Assembly: GCA_013350335.1 (NCBI GenBank)
Contig: CM023537.1
Span: 14,388,884 to 14,452,883, forward strand
DNA: 64,000 nt
Reading direction: 5' to 3'
Source: Chimonanthus salicifolius
Taxonomy: Eukaryota > Streptophyta > Magnoliopsida > Laurales > Calycanthaceae
Positions 1-12,373 of the stretch are shown here, in pieces (position 1 is the stretch's first letter; each line of letters begins with the position of its first letter). The notes beneath the pieces are model-generated. The model saw only the letters and a program-made list of their open reading frames with translations, did not search any database and had not been told where the DNA came from. A program made the position numbers and the translations under genes.

Positions 1-1112
1 GGTTAATGATATTTATTTAGTAATTAAGTAATTCAACAAACATCCAGTGATATTTTAGATATTAATGTATTATCTTTTAATAATTTAATTTGAAACAGTT
101 TAAAAATAACATCAATTGATGACAAAATGAGAGAAACATAGTTTGAGCATGAAAGTAAAAAACAAAGACAACCCTTGTGTGCATTTAGTTGAGAGGATAG
201 AAATAGGGAAGAGACAAAGTAGACCACTAAAACATAGAGGGAAGATATAAAGAAAAACAAGATAAATAGTAGAGTAACAGACCTTATTGTCTTTTATAGA
301 TCAAGTTGAGAAGTAGAATTCAAAAAATTGATTCAAATAGATGAAAATTTAACATTTGATGACAATGACGACAACGATGAGTTTATAATAATACAGTGTA
401 AATTTCGATATTATGAGAATATCATATTTATTGGGTAGGATGTGATCATGGAATTAATGCAATTTTATGGTACAAAATTAGGAATATACAACTGATGATT
501 GGATTCATGATAAAAAAAATCTGAGAAAAAAATAATTTTTAAGAGAAAAGTTTTTACATGCTGTAAAGAGTTAGTCAGATAAAACGTTTAAATACCTTTC
601 GGTCATAAGAAAATAACCTCTAACCAGATAAGAAAGCAAAGGTAACCTCACATTCTCTCCCATCTGCACCTACATAATTAAATGGGCCACCTTAGCATAA
701 ATTTAATGTGGTCAACTCACCTTCTTATGAAACAGGAACAAGTTAGATGTCCCAACCTCCTTGAGAGTCCAAACAAAACCTGCATTTGCTCACTGACTTG
801 ATCATTAATCTGTGGCTGGACCACCATTCATTCAATGCAATGCACAGCTTAGTGGGCCTTTTCATCACCAAACATGTGATGCTCAGATCCCTTTCTTAGT
901 TCTTCATTTCATAAGTCACAGCCATATTTAAAATTTCATTGTTTATTATTCTATGCTACTATCACATTATGTACATATTCAATACTCAAGCTGTACGCTA
1001 ACTCTTTGCTCTCTCTCTCTCTCTGCGCTTTTCATTTATCAAGAAACAGGGTAAAATCAAAGCTTTATTTCTTTCATTTTAAGAATTTTAGGTAATTACT
1101 TGAAACATTTTA
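1..1112. other. Intergenic DNA upstream of the GDSL fragment, no gene seen
   Basis: AT-rich sequence whose short frames are not conserved as proteins between units, although the DNA itself is (compare 11039-12170 and 26145-27270; the part from about 550 onward also matches 41191-41750). It ends in a CT microsatellite near 1009-1024 whose length varies among units. I see no RNA gene here. Confidence 0.6.
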
Positions 1113-1280
1113 GAAAAACTTTATTATATAAATATAACTATACATGCACATATATAGGGCCAACTTAAGGAAAAACTTTATTATATAAATATAACTATAC
1201 ATGCACATATATAGGGCCAACTTAAGGAAAAACTTTATTATATAAATATAACTATACACGCACATATAGGGCCAACTTAA
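1113..1280. repeat. 57-bp tandem repeat, three copies
   Basis: A 57-bp block starting GAAAAACTTTATTATATAAA begins at 1113, 1170 and 1227. Units 2 and 3 carry two copies (the second truncated) and unit 4 one, so copy number has changed since duplication. Confidence 0.85.
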
Positions 1281-1413
1281 CTCATAAGCTAAAAAGGCAA
1301 CCGCCTGAACCCAACGGTTACAGTATAACATATTACTGCAACCCTTTTTCAGTTACAGCATAGACACATAGCAGCATAAACTTCAAAAAATTCTTTCTAT
1401 TATATATAATTAA

Positions 1414-3100
1414 GGCGCCACATTTACAGACCCAGATTTTCTACCTCTACACACCCATTTTCAGGTGTGGGTGGCTAATTACCACAATACCCCCGAGTTT
1501 CCATTTGTTCGAACGAATTCCAAGTTCATTTCGACATTCGTTCGAACGAATAGATGCATACCCTCTCAATTTTGATTCGTTCGAACGAATTCCCGCATAA
1601 ATTTAATTCATTCGAATGAATCGAGTGAACAGTAATGCGCGTTACTGTTCATCCATTCATTCGGATGAACGGATAGAATGAATTGAGTGAGTGAACAGTA
1701 ACGCGCATTACTGTTCACTCAATTCACTCAATTCATTCTAATGAATCACTGATTCATTCGAATGAATTGATTTTCTTTAAAATTTTAAAGTTATTTTTTA
1801 AGCACTGGATATTTTTAAATTTTCTCAAATTAAATATTCGGACTAATTATGATAATCTGATAAAAATACTTTATGACTTCAAGGTCTTTTGACACTCCTA
1901 AATATTTAAAACACAATATTTTATAAATAAGGGTATCCCTAGGCTGTGCCGAAAACACATTTAGGAGTGTCAAAAGACCTTAAAGTTTTAAAGTATTTTT
2001 ATCAAATTATCGTAATTAGTCTGGATATTCAATTTGAGAAATTTTGAAAATACACGTGCTTAAAAAATAATGTGCATAGTGTATTAAATAATAAAATCTC
2101 CTTTAAAACTTTAAAGTTATTTTTTAAACAATGTGTTTTTCCAAAATTTCTTAAATTGAATATCCAGACTAATTACGATAACATGATAAAAATACTTTAA
2201 AACTTTAAGATCTTTTGACATTCCTAAATGTGTTTTCGGTACAGTCTAGGGATACCATTATTTGTAAAATGTTGTATTTTAAATATTTAGGAGTGTCAAA
2301 AGACCTTAAAATCTTAAAATATTTTTATCAGATTATCGTAATTAGTCTAAATATTTAATTTGTGAAATTTTGAAAATACACGGTGCTTAAAAAATAATGT
2401 GCATAGTATATTAAATAATAAAATATCCTTTAAAACTTTAAAGTTATTTTTTAAGCACTTTGTATTTCCAAAATTTCTCAAATTAAATATCCGGACTAAT
2501 TACGATAACCTGATAAAAATACTTTAAGACTTCAAGATCTTTTGACACTCCTAAATGTGTTTTCGGTACAGCATAAGGATACCTTTATTTGTAAAATACT
2601 GTGTTTTAAATATTTAGGAGTGCCAAAAGACCTTGAAGTCTTAAAGTATTTTTATCAGATTATCGTAATTAGTCTGAATATTTAATTTGAGAAATTTTAA
2701 AAATATACAGTGTAAAATTTTAAAGAAAATCAATTCATTAGAATGAATGACTGATTCATTGGAATGACTTGATTTTAAGTTATTTTTTAAGCACCGTGTA
2801 TTTTTAAAATAATTTAAATTAAATATCCAGACTAATTATAATAATTTGATAAAAATACTTTAAGACTTTAAAGTCTTTTGACACTCTTAAATATTTAAAA
2901 CACATATTTTACAAATAAGGGTATCCTTAGGATGTGCCGAAAACACATTTAGGAGTGTCAAAAGACTTTGAAGTTTTAAAGTATTTTTATCAGATTATCT
3001 TAATTACTTTAGATATTCAATTTAAAAAATTTTAGAAATACAACATACTTAAAAAATAACTTTAAAATTTTAAAGGAGATTTATGCATATTATTTTTTAA
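1414..3100. mobile_element. Non-autonomous MULE-related foldback element, unit 1
   Basis: The left end (GGCGCCACATTTACAGACCC and the next ~90 bp) matches the terminal inverted repeat of the full MULE at 46732-53778, including the run of C before the first TTCGAACGAA palindromes. Palindromes of the type ATTCRTTCGAAYGAAT fill 1500-1765. From 1770 to 3090 come four inverted-repeat modules of about 300 bp, each with arms around CAAATTGAATATCCGGACTA and a centre near GTGCCGAAAACACATTTAGG. The right terminal repeat is missing; the element abuts GDSL exon 2 directly, so element end and gene sequence were lost together. Confidence 0.7.
1625..1718. repeat. Two 28-bp palindromes built on GTGAACAGTAA..TTACTGTTCAC
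   Basis: Inside the MULE-related element, two near-perfect palindromes (1625-1652 and 1691-1718) have arms GTGAACAGTAA/TTACTGTTCAC around a CG-rich core containing GCGC. They lie between TTCGAA palindromes and recur in units 2 and 3. Function unknown; a hairpin or protein-binding site is possible. Confidence 0.7.
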
Positions 3101-3810
3101 GCACATGCAGCTGGGAATCCTCGACATCACTGGCAGAAACTTTGTAAAGCACGCCTTCATTCTCATGACCATTATATACACTCTATTTCAGCATTGTTGC
3201 ATGAATGAAGATTTATATATATATATATCCCATGACTGTGATAATCATAGTAGAATCATTATCACATCTATCCTGAGCTTTTTTATCCTTTCAATTCTAA
3301 CATAAATCATTTCCTTCACTATCCCACACTTTAAAATTTTCAGTTTTTTTTAAGATCAAGGTCTTCAGGCCTTTTAGAGCACCAGACTGATCTTTGAAGT
3401 TTCTGCAAAGCTCCTTATCTACACACATTGGATAATAATATTGTGTTGGGAGTGACTTGAACTCAAGACCTTTTATATCTCAGACGAGTTCTTGGCCACC
3501 AAATCAACCCTAACGAGTTCAGTCTAAAATTTTCTTTTTATCACCACATATTGATAAAAATATATTTATTTGTAAATAACCCATTTTTATATGAGTTGAT
3601 ATAAACAGCCGTGATCGCATGCAGGTTAGTCGCATACCCTTCAACCAACAGATCAAGAACTTTGAGACCACTCTGGATCAGATCACTGACCACCTCGATG
3701 CAGATGGTGTTGCAGAGGCAATCAACAAATGCATCTTCTTCATCGGCATGGGCTGCAATGACTACCTCAACAATTACTTGTTGCCCAACTACAACACTCA
3801 CAATCAATAT
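3101..3810 (+). pseudogene. GDSL esterase/lipase fragment, unit 1 (part of exon 2 and most of exon 3)
   Basis: Residual exon 2 (about 3105-3143, coding GILDITGRNF before GTAAAG) is followed by intron 2 and exon 3 from 3625, which keeps block III as GMGCND, where the family usually has GxSND. Exon 3 is cut near 3810 inside the NTHNQY segment and runs straight into OPR intron 2 sequence (AATCAGCAATGCTATATTTA). Exon 1 with the catalytic GDS serine is absent, so no active enzyme is possible. Junction text shows no element ends; it looks like a deletion or illegitimate crossover with only 2-3 bp of homology. Confidence 0.85.
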
Positions 3811-3965
3811 AATCAGCAATGCTATATTTAGGGGAAGCTAAAGCTGAATGACTCGATTTATTGCCTTTGGATTTTGACAGCCTCCAATGGACTGATAATA
3901 CAAGTTTTTTGTCTCTTAAATTTTCCAAACAATGTTGCAATACTGACATTATGTCACCCATATAA

Positions 3966-4160
<195 letters not shown>

Positions 4161-4754
4161 TAAAATAACTTTGCTATTTTCTTCTCATAACCTGGTAGAC
4201 AAATAACAGGAAAAGTTACAAAATGTTGTTACATTAACTAGAGCATTCTCCTATGTTTTCGGAACAGTTTGGTCATTTCTTCTTCTTTCCTATTTCCATT
4301 GTAAGTAGTGTGCTGTCTATCCTGTCATCTGCTTGTCAACCCTGGTTATGATAGAGACTAATCACTGCTTCAACAAGATTTTTTTTTTTGTAGATCCTGA
4401 TTGGCCCTATGGTGGGCCTGAAGTAGACTCCCTACCAGAGCATTCATTTCCTTCAGTCATTTCCTTTAGGCACATGCAATTCTAAGAGTTTCTCTTTTTT
4501 TTTTTTAATAAAAATGTCTGTCCTTGTTCCCATCTTCTTTCTGATATTTTCCCTATTTTCATATTACAAGAGGTTAGGTTTGAAGGACCTTTCTTAAAAA
4601 AAAAAAAAGAAGAAGAAGAAAAGAACAAAAATTTAAGGCCTAATTTAACTGGCCCATGTTGGTCTTAATCTGTGATCTTCATGTTGTTATCATATCATTC
4701 TAACCAACAGAGATAATGTGCTAGATGAGCCCTAATCTGCATTATTTCATTTAA

Positions 4755-5003
<249 letters not shown>

Positions 5004-5484
5004 TAGATAAAGCTAATTATGTTATTCATTTATTTACTTTGTTTCATATGTTGCATTTCCTTTTGTTCTACTGTGAATCAATATTGGAGGATGAATACTT
5101 TAAAGCTTAATTTAATTACTACATTGGATCTTTTTCTCCATGCTCCCTACTCTGGGGCCATTAATTTTATACTGTAATTGTTTTGTCAGACCTTTTAGAC
5201 TTGCAGGAATACAAGTCAGTATCAATGATTATATGGTTTTCATGATGCATATAGAGTGGGGGAAGTGTATGAAATTTACCACCATCTATATTTTCTATGT
5301 TGGTTAATGTATTTTATCAGTGTATTGTATAGAATGCTATTTTCACTGCACGAAATTTCAATGTTTATGGCTCTAAGGTTAGAGAAGACTTAAAGAGATC
5401 TATGGAGTTGAAGTAAGAAAAGCAAAAGAAAAAAGAAAAAAAAATATCACCATTCAAAAAAGGAAAAAAACATCTTATTTGATT

Positions 5485-7790
5485 AGGCTGAGAGGGGGCT
5501 GCAAAACCCAAGAAGAGCGAGCCGAAGGGATAGGGAGGGTATTGGATAAAAAATGAGACTGCTGATTAACCAGTTATGGTGGTGGAGAATTGGAGAGGAA
5601 GAGAAGAATAAATGGAGAAAGTTATTTAGAAAAAAATGGCATTGGTGAAAGTGAGTGGGTGTGGGTGGAGTCTTTGAGTGTCAAGGGTGTTAAAGTCGAT
5701 TTATCAATAGGGGATGTGTTACAATGCTATTAAATGGGCTAAAGGGGAGAAGCGTCCTCCGTGAAGGCTTTCTACTTTGATGAGGGAGATTAAGGGGTTG
5801 GTGGGAAGAATGGAGGTTTCATTCTCGCTCGTTTGTTGCTCAGCTAATGGGGTGGCAGATTTCTTTGCAAAAAATGGTGTTGATGGAACTATTAGGGGCA
5901 CTTTTCACTTATCGAGTGGATTGTTTTCATTGGCTTGTACTTTATTTTTGTTTTGGGTTCTTTGGGTGTAAGAAATTTGGTAGTTTTTGCGGCCTATATC
6001 TCTTAGGCCTCTTCTTTGTACTTTTTCTTTTCTTCTCTTTTGTATCCTTGTTCTTTTAATGAAATTTTCATCGTTCAAAAAAAAAAAAATTCAATAGGGG
6101 ATGTGTTGAGATGGGAAGATTCAGTTCTTTGGGAAAGGTTTTAGGTATAGGATCTATTGGGGGAAAAGGTGATGGTCTCTGATTCCCCTAGGGATGATGG
6201 GGAGGATGTTGTGTTGGGGGCTTATCTTTTTTGAAATCTGTATATCCTAAGGATTATAGCGTTTTGTGTCCAAGGAAGCTCTAGTTTGCTAGAGAAGTTC
6301 ATATTCTCTGTTGGATGTGGGTGAGCCTTACTCTTTGGTGTGGAACTTTCTTGCTCCTTGCTCTACTATGACTAGACAGACACTGCTAAATATAGTGATA
6401 TTCTAAGCTTTTAAACATGTGCTTGCCTAATCTTTATTGAAATCTGTATATCCCAAGTCTTTTCCAAAAAAAAAAATCTGTATATCCTAAGCATTATAGG
6501 GGTGAGCCTTACTCTTTGGTGTGGAATTTTCTTGCTCCTTTCTCCACTATGACTAGACAGACACTGCTAAATATAGTGATATTCTAAGCTTTTAACTATG
6601 TGCTTGCCTAAGCTTTATTGAAATCTGTATATCCTAAGTCTTTTCAAAAAAAAAAAAAAATCTGTATATCCTAACTCCTAAGCATTATAGGGTTTTGTGT
6701 CCAAGGAAGCTTTAGTTTGCCAGAGAAGTTCATATTCTCTATTGGGATGTGGGTGAGCCTTACTCTTTGGTGTGGAATTTTCTTGCTCCGTGCTCCATTA
6801 TGACTAGATACTTACTGCTAAATATAACGATATTCTAAGCTCTTAACTACGTGCTTGCTTTTTTATGAGAGATTAAATTGTCATCATTGTATTTTTTTCC
6901 CCACTTCAAATGTTGCTTCACAAATATGGTATTGTACATTATCAATATCTGGTATGACATGGGTATTCTCTGAAAGGTCCAAATGATATATCTTCTGTTT
7001 GGGGTAACAGTCATTATCACATAGGAGTTATGGAGACTAACTCCTTCCATTACCATCGTATGGTCCTTTGTATGAAAAGAATGTGAGTCAAGAATATTAA
7101 AATTCGAGGACCAGATAATAGTAACTACTAATGCAAGAATGGCTAATGGGTGTTTAGTGTGGGATGAGTTAATCATTCATTTTTATATGGATAACTTCTT
7201 TTTAGATTGGAAAATTACATTGGATGAACTGCGACATTGAAGAAGGGAAAGCAGCAAGGAGGAATCCTCCTCATGGGATCTTGAAGTTCAATGTCAGTGG
7301 GAGTCACTTGGGGTGATTGATTCTAGTTGGAATTAGAGGCATTCTTCAAGATGCCTAGGGCCAAGTACTACACTTCTTTCTGTATGGTGGGAATTGAGAA
7401 CCCAATGAAGTGGAATGTTTAGCCATCTGGTAAAGAAAAGACTGGTGGTTATTGGGAATTTTGTTTGATGAAACTAGAAGTTCATATATGAGATACACCG
7501 CCTTATATGATTGTTCCAAGAGAGGCCAAGGGACTAGAGTCTAGAGATCTTCTTAGCACTTGTGTAATTGGGTGTGGACAGGTTCTAGGGATAGTTGCTG
7601 GGGTTTTGGATTGGAACAGGATTATATTGAAGTTCTGTTTGTATGGTTTTAAGTTAGGCTCTGGTAGTTGACCTCTAAAGTATACCTTTCTTGTACTGCA
7701 CTGAAAATTTGACGCTCTTGCACAGTTGCACGCATCCTTTGTACTACACTTATTTTAGCAAAATCTATCACTCATCAAATAAATAAAGCA
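5485..7790 (+). mobile_element. Old L1-type LINE remnant in OPR intron 4, unit 1
   Basis: Decayed coding text in the sense orientation. About 7255-7480 reads, with stops and frameshifts, as a plant LINE RNase H domain (PPHGILKFNV, then GILQDA, then EVECLAIW). About 5540-5720 has a tryptophan-rich stretch (LWWWRIGEEEKNKWRKLF) like the end of plant LINE reverse transcriptases. A second LINE interrupts it at 5721-6090. Internal duplications of the CTTTGGTGTGGAA block lie at 6320-6790. The 3' end near 7790 has AATAAA. Family placement is by eye. Confidence 0.55.
5721..6090 (+). mobile_element. 5'-truncated LINE nested in the older LINE, 17-bp target duplication
   Basis: Bounded by a perfect 17-bp direct repeat TCAATAGGGGATGTGTT (5704-5720 and 6091-6107) and ending in poly-A. 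The coding part is the C-terminal end of a LINE RNase H domain: NAIKWAKGEKRPP, a stop where a Trp is expected, then MREIKGLVGRMEVSFSLV and SANGVADFFAKNGVD. It sits at the same site in all four units, so insertion predates the duplications. Confidence 0.85.
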
Positions 7791-7903
7791 ATGGTTCTAT
7801 TTGAAGTTTTATTTTTTATAGGGAGTACTGTAATTATATTCTGTAGGGATCTTAAGAGTTGAATAATCATTAATGAGTTGACAATATTTACTACGAGTAT
7901 TTA

Positions 7904-8126
7904 CCCCAAGGGGTTGGCCTAGTGGTTGAGACACAAGACTTTTGGATTGGGGTATTGGGTTCAATCCCTGGTAACTCCAATGAAGGGTCATTCTCTGTGG
8001 GATATGTACAGAGTAAGGTCCCTCCACTTGAAACCGGCATGTGTGTGTAGGGAGACGTGCACATGCCCCAAAGGACTAGTCGGGCGAAACAATTGGACAC
8101 CTTCGGTCAAAAAAAAAAAAAAAAAA
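7904..8126 (+). mobile_element. tRNA-derived SINE in OPR intron 4, unit 1
   Basis: About 220 bp with an RNA polymerase III A box (TGGCCTAGTGGTT, near 7915) and B box (GGTTCAATCCC, 7958-7968), ending in poly-A after CACCTTCGGTC. Flanking imperfect direct repeats TTACTACGAGTATT and TTACTGTGAGTATT are the target duplication. The tRNA part does not extend to a proper acceptor stem, so this is not a tRNA gene. Confidence 0.82.
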
Positions 8127-8424
8127 TTACTGTGAGTATTTGAAACCGTTCATCCTGCTGTCGCTTCTCAGTTCTCAATACTGCATTAAAGATTCTTACC
8201 AATCATTGGTAATTGAGAACTCTTTTAGTGATGATGCTTGAAGCAGTTTCAAGTTCAGAGGAAGAAACTCCACTTGTAGGATGGTCACAATCATTTTATT
8301 AGTGTAATATTTTTGTTTTGGTTAATAAGCAGCGGTGCCATCTGATGACCAGTACCAAAACAAAACTATTCTATATTGATGATATGTTGTAGTTACTCTG
8401 CACTTTCATGATTTCTAAAATTAA

Positions 8425-9159
<735 letters not shown>

Positions 9160-9290
9160 TAGATATTTCCATTGAATATCTGAAATCAGGAAGAAACTAT
9201 GCATCCTCTTCACCGTTTGTTATCTGGAATAATATAATGTGTTTCCCATAGCTATGTCTATTAGATTGCTTAATGTCGGAAAGAAGATTA

Positions 9291-9420
9291 CAGGGCCGGC
9301 CCTGGCTTAAGGCCAAATAGGCGGTTGCCCAGAGTCTCTACCATGCACTTTTTCTAAGGCCTAGGGCCCCTACCAGTGCGCTGGGCTTAGGACCCCTTAA
9401 ATTTCAGGGCCGGTCTTGGC
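9291..9420. mobile_element. hAT-like MITE remnant downstream of OPR copy A
   Basis: Starts CAGGGCCGGCCCTGGCTTAA and carries GGCGGTTGCC and GGGCCCC motifs typical of plant hAT-type MITE ends; CAGGGCCGGTCTTGGC recurs at its right edge. Present in units 1 and 2 but replaced by unrelated sequence in unit 3 (40282-40372). No convincing target duplication was found. Confidence 0.45.
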
Positions 9421-10219
9421 TACGGCCATCCAATTTCAAATCAAATAGTGATAGAATGATGGGTTTTATCATGCACTAGATTTCTCTGCAACTATGCTTG
9501 TGAATTGACGAATTGTTTTGTATGTATTTTTCTTTAAAGTTTCAATTCTAATGCAGGGTTGCCCTTCCAAGTTTTCATTACCATCTTAGAACTTAGTTAA
9601 AATTGGCTCTATTTTTAGTCATTTTTTTTAAAACAATAAAAAGTTAATTTAATAGACACAGACAGTGCCTTATTTTCAAAAACATTGATGATATCTATGG
9701 TCTTAGCTCACCAACTTTGTGTCCCATGTATAGATTCAAGGGCTATTTGTCATTTTCCAAATATGGAAACGGGGAGCATGGAAAAGATCTTTATCTCTTC
9801 TTAGAGCAAGTGGTGTCCATATGGCCACCGTGCATGTGTGGTGTAGCAATGGATAAATGTGGGGCTCACATTACTTATGGCTAAATGGATGGCTACAGGT
9901 AGCAACTATGTAGCCAGCCATTCTCTCTCCTTCCTCTTTTCAAGAACACAAAATAAAAGATTTCAAGAAATCTACTTCCCATAGGAGGGGATAGGAAAAT
10001 TTAATGAGAAAAAGAAAGAGGTTTTCTTAGTCAGCAAGAAAATACTTTGTTTATTTTTAATAAAAATAAAGATTTCATTGTAAACAATAAAATGTCAAGT
10101 TTTTAAGCCCAGGCGAACTTAAATATAATTTTTTAATAAATTTTTTTTTTTGAAAATTAGACAAACAACCTCCAATTATAGAGGCTGGAGTTAGGTCAGT
10201 CAAACTCAAGTCCTGACTA
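9421..10219. other. Intergenic DNA downstream of OPR copy A, no gene seen
   Basis: Sequence conserved between units 1 and 2 (compare 24530-25314) and mostly in unit 3. Unit 1 has about 20 bp near 9810 (GTGTCCATATGGCC) that unit 2 lacks. No open frame recurs as a protein; no RNA gene recognised. Confidence 0.5.
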
Positions 10220-10227
10220 CTTTAAAG

Positions 10228-10436
10228 CAGGGAAACAAATATTCGTATTAATCGATATATATCGGTTTTTAAAACCTATATATATATTGGCTGATACGAT
10301 ATGTATAGACTGTATTTGGCCGATATAGAATATATATCGTGGATATCATCCGATATCGATTGTTTTAATTAAAAAAAATTAAAAAGAGAGAAATTTCGGG
10401 CCGATATATTGGCTGGTATCGAATTTTAAATCCGTG
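10228..10436. mobile_element. CGATAT-rich MITE, unit 1
   Basis: A 209-bp element full of CGATAT/ATATCG motifs, bounded by the direct repeat CTTTAAAG (10220-10227 and 10437-10444). Its ends (CAGGGAAACAAATAT, and CACGGATTTAAAATT read from the other side) are imperfect inverted repeats. It belongs with the elements at 15987, 27991, 31670 and 54068; duplications of 8-10 bp suggest the Mutator superfamily. Confidence 0.65.
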
Positions 10437-10444
10437 CTTTAAAG

Positions 10445-12170
10445 TGACACTTGAGGACTTGAGTTTTAGCCTGGTCATGGACTTTGATGGCCATAATGTT
10501 TTTAAAGTCGAACCATATTCCTCACTAGTCGAATGGGTAATCTGACCAGATAGAATGGGCCAAGAGCCAGGAAGGACACTGGATTGGGCCTATATATCTG
10601 CCAGTTGAAGTGGCTCGAATCAAATGTCTAATCTACTTCTTAAAACATTGATATTATATGTAGGAATGCAACTTATACTTGTTGGGTTCGGCCTTAGTTA
10701 ATTTGGGCTAGGGCTTGAATTGCAATTGTAGACTCTATGCTCAAATTAGGTCATATGAACAAAAATTATTTGAAGAAAAGCTCAGGTCATAAAAATAACT
10801 AAGGGCCCTTGAGGGCCTTCGAGTCTTCAAGCCCTTATACAATTTAGTCCAGAGATTAATTTTTACTATAGTTCAATGACATCAAGTTAAAGTTGCTTAT
10901 TGTTCAAGGTTTTAATAAAATTTAACAATTCGAATGGTAATTATTTTCTAAGACAGAAATCTATGATCAACACTAATTTCACCACATCCATCACATAAAC
11001 TAGGTCCCAAAATTCTTAAAAGAACTATACTTGCAATTGGTTAATGATATTTATTTAGTAATTAAGTAATTCAACAAACATCCAGAGATATTTTAGATAT
11101 TATTATCTTTTAATAATTTAATTTGAAACAGTTTAAAAATAACATCAATTGATGAAAAAATGAGAGAAACATAGTTTGAGCATGAAAGTAAAGAACAAAG
11201 ACAACCCCTGTGTGCATTTAGTTGAGAGGATAGAAATAGGGAAGAGACAAAGTAGACCACTAAAACATAGAGGGAAGATATAAAGAAAACAAGATAAATA
11301 GTGGAGTAACAGACCTTATTGTCTTTGATAGATCAAGTTGAGAAGTAGAATTCAAAAAATTGATTCAAATAGATGAAAGTTTAACATTTGATGACAATGA
11401 CGACAACGATGAGTCTATAATAATACAGTGTAAATTTCGATATTATGAGAATATCATATTTATTGGGTAGGATGTGATCATGGAATTAATGCAATTTTAT
11501 GGCACAAAATTAGGAATATACAACTGATGATTGGATTCATGATAAAAAAAATCTGAGAAAAAAATAATTTTTAAGAGAGAAGTTTTTACATGCTCTAAAG
11601 AGTTAGTCAGCTAAAACGTCTAAATACCTTTCGGTCATAAGAAAATAACCTCTAACCAGAGAAGAAAGCAAAGGTAACCTCACATTCTCTCCCATCTGCA
11701 CCTACCTAATTAAATGGGCCACCTTAGCATAAATTTAATGTGGCCAACTCACCTTCTTATGAAACAGGAACAAGTTAGATGTCCCAACCTCCTTGAGAGT
11801 CCAAACAAAACCTGCATTTGCTCACTGACTTGATCATTAATCTGTGGCTGGACCACCATTCATTCAATGCAATGCACAGCTTAGTGGGCCTTTTCATCAC
11901 CAAACATGTGATGCTCAGATCCCTTTCTTAGTTCTTCATTTCATAAGTCACAGCCATATTTAAAATTTCATTGTTTATTATTCTATGCTACTATCACATT
12001 ATGTACATATTCAATACTCAAGCTGTACACTAACTCTTTGCTCTCTCTCTCTCTCTCTCTCTGCGCTTTTCATTTATCAAGAAACAGGGTAAAAGCAAAG
12101 CTTTATTTCTTTCATTTTAAGAATTTTAGGTAATTACTTGAAACATTTTAGAAAAACTTTATTATATAAA
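10445..12170. other. Unit 1/unit 2 junction and intergenic DNA
   Basis: Contains the seam at 11039 where the repeated segment restarts, with no transposon end at the seam. Low-complexity AT-rich sequence and a CT microsatellite near 12040-12061. No gene recognised. Confidence 0.5.
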
Positions 12171-12373
12171 TATAACTATACATGCACATATATTTGGCCA
12201 ACTTAAGGAAAAACTTTATTATATAAATATAACTATACATGCAAACTTAACTCATAAGCTAAAAACGCAACCGCCTGAAGCCCACGGTTACAGCATAATA
12301 TATTACTGCAACCCTTTTTCAGTTACAGCATAGACACATAGCAGCATAAACTTCAAAAAATTCTTTCTATTAT

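Noticed and set aside
1500..1765. CRISPR-like array of short palindromic repeats
   Set aside because: Plant nuclear DNA; the spacers are themselves repeated and the repeats lie in transposon ends.
3541..3819. Antisense 92-codon frame over GDSL exon 3 (also 14485-14787, 30186-30500)
   Set aside because: Shadow of the sense exon, which matches the GDSL family and has splice sites.
6847..7176. 109-codon antisense open frame repeated in units 1-3 (also 21953-22282, 37834-38163)
   Set aside because: It lies antisense to the sense LINE remnant in OPR intron 4, matches no family I know, and is conserved only as far as the DNA is duplicated; the unit 4 copy is shortened.
7906..7980. Possible tRNA gene
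   Set aside because: A and B boxes are present but there is no acceptor stem or convincing anticodon arm, and a SINE body with poly-A and target duplication follows.
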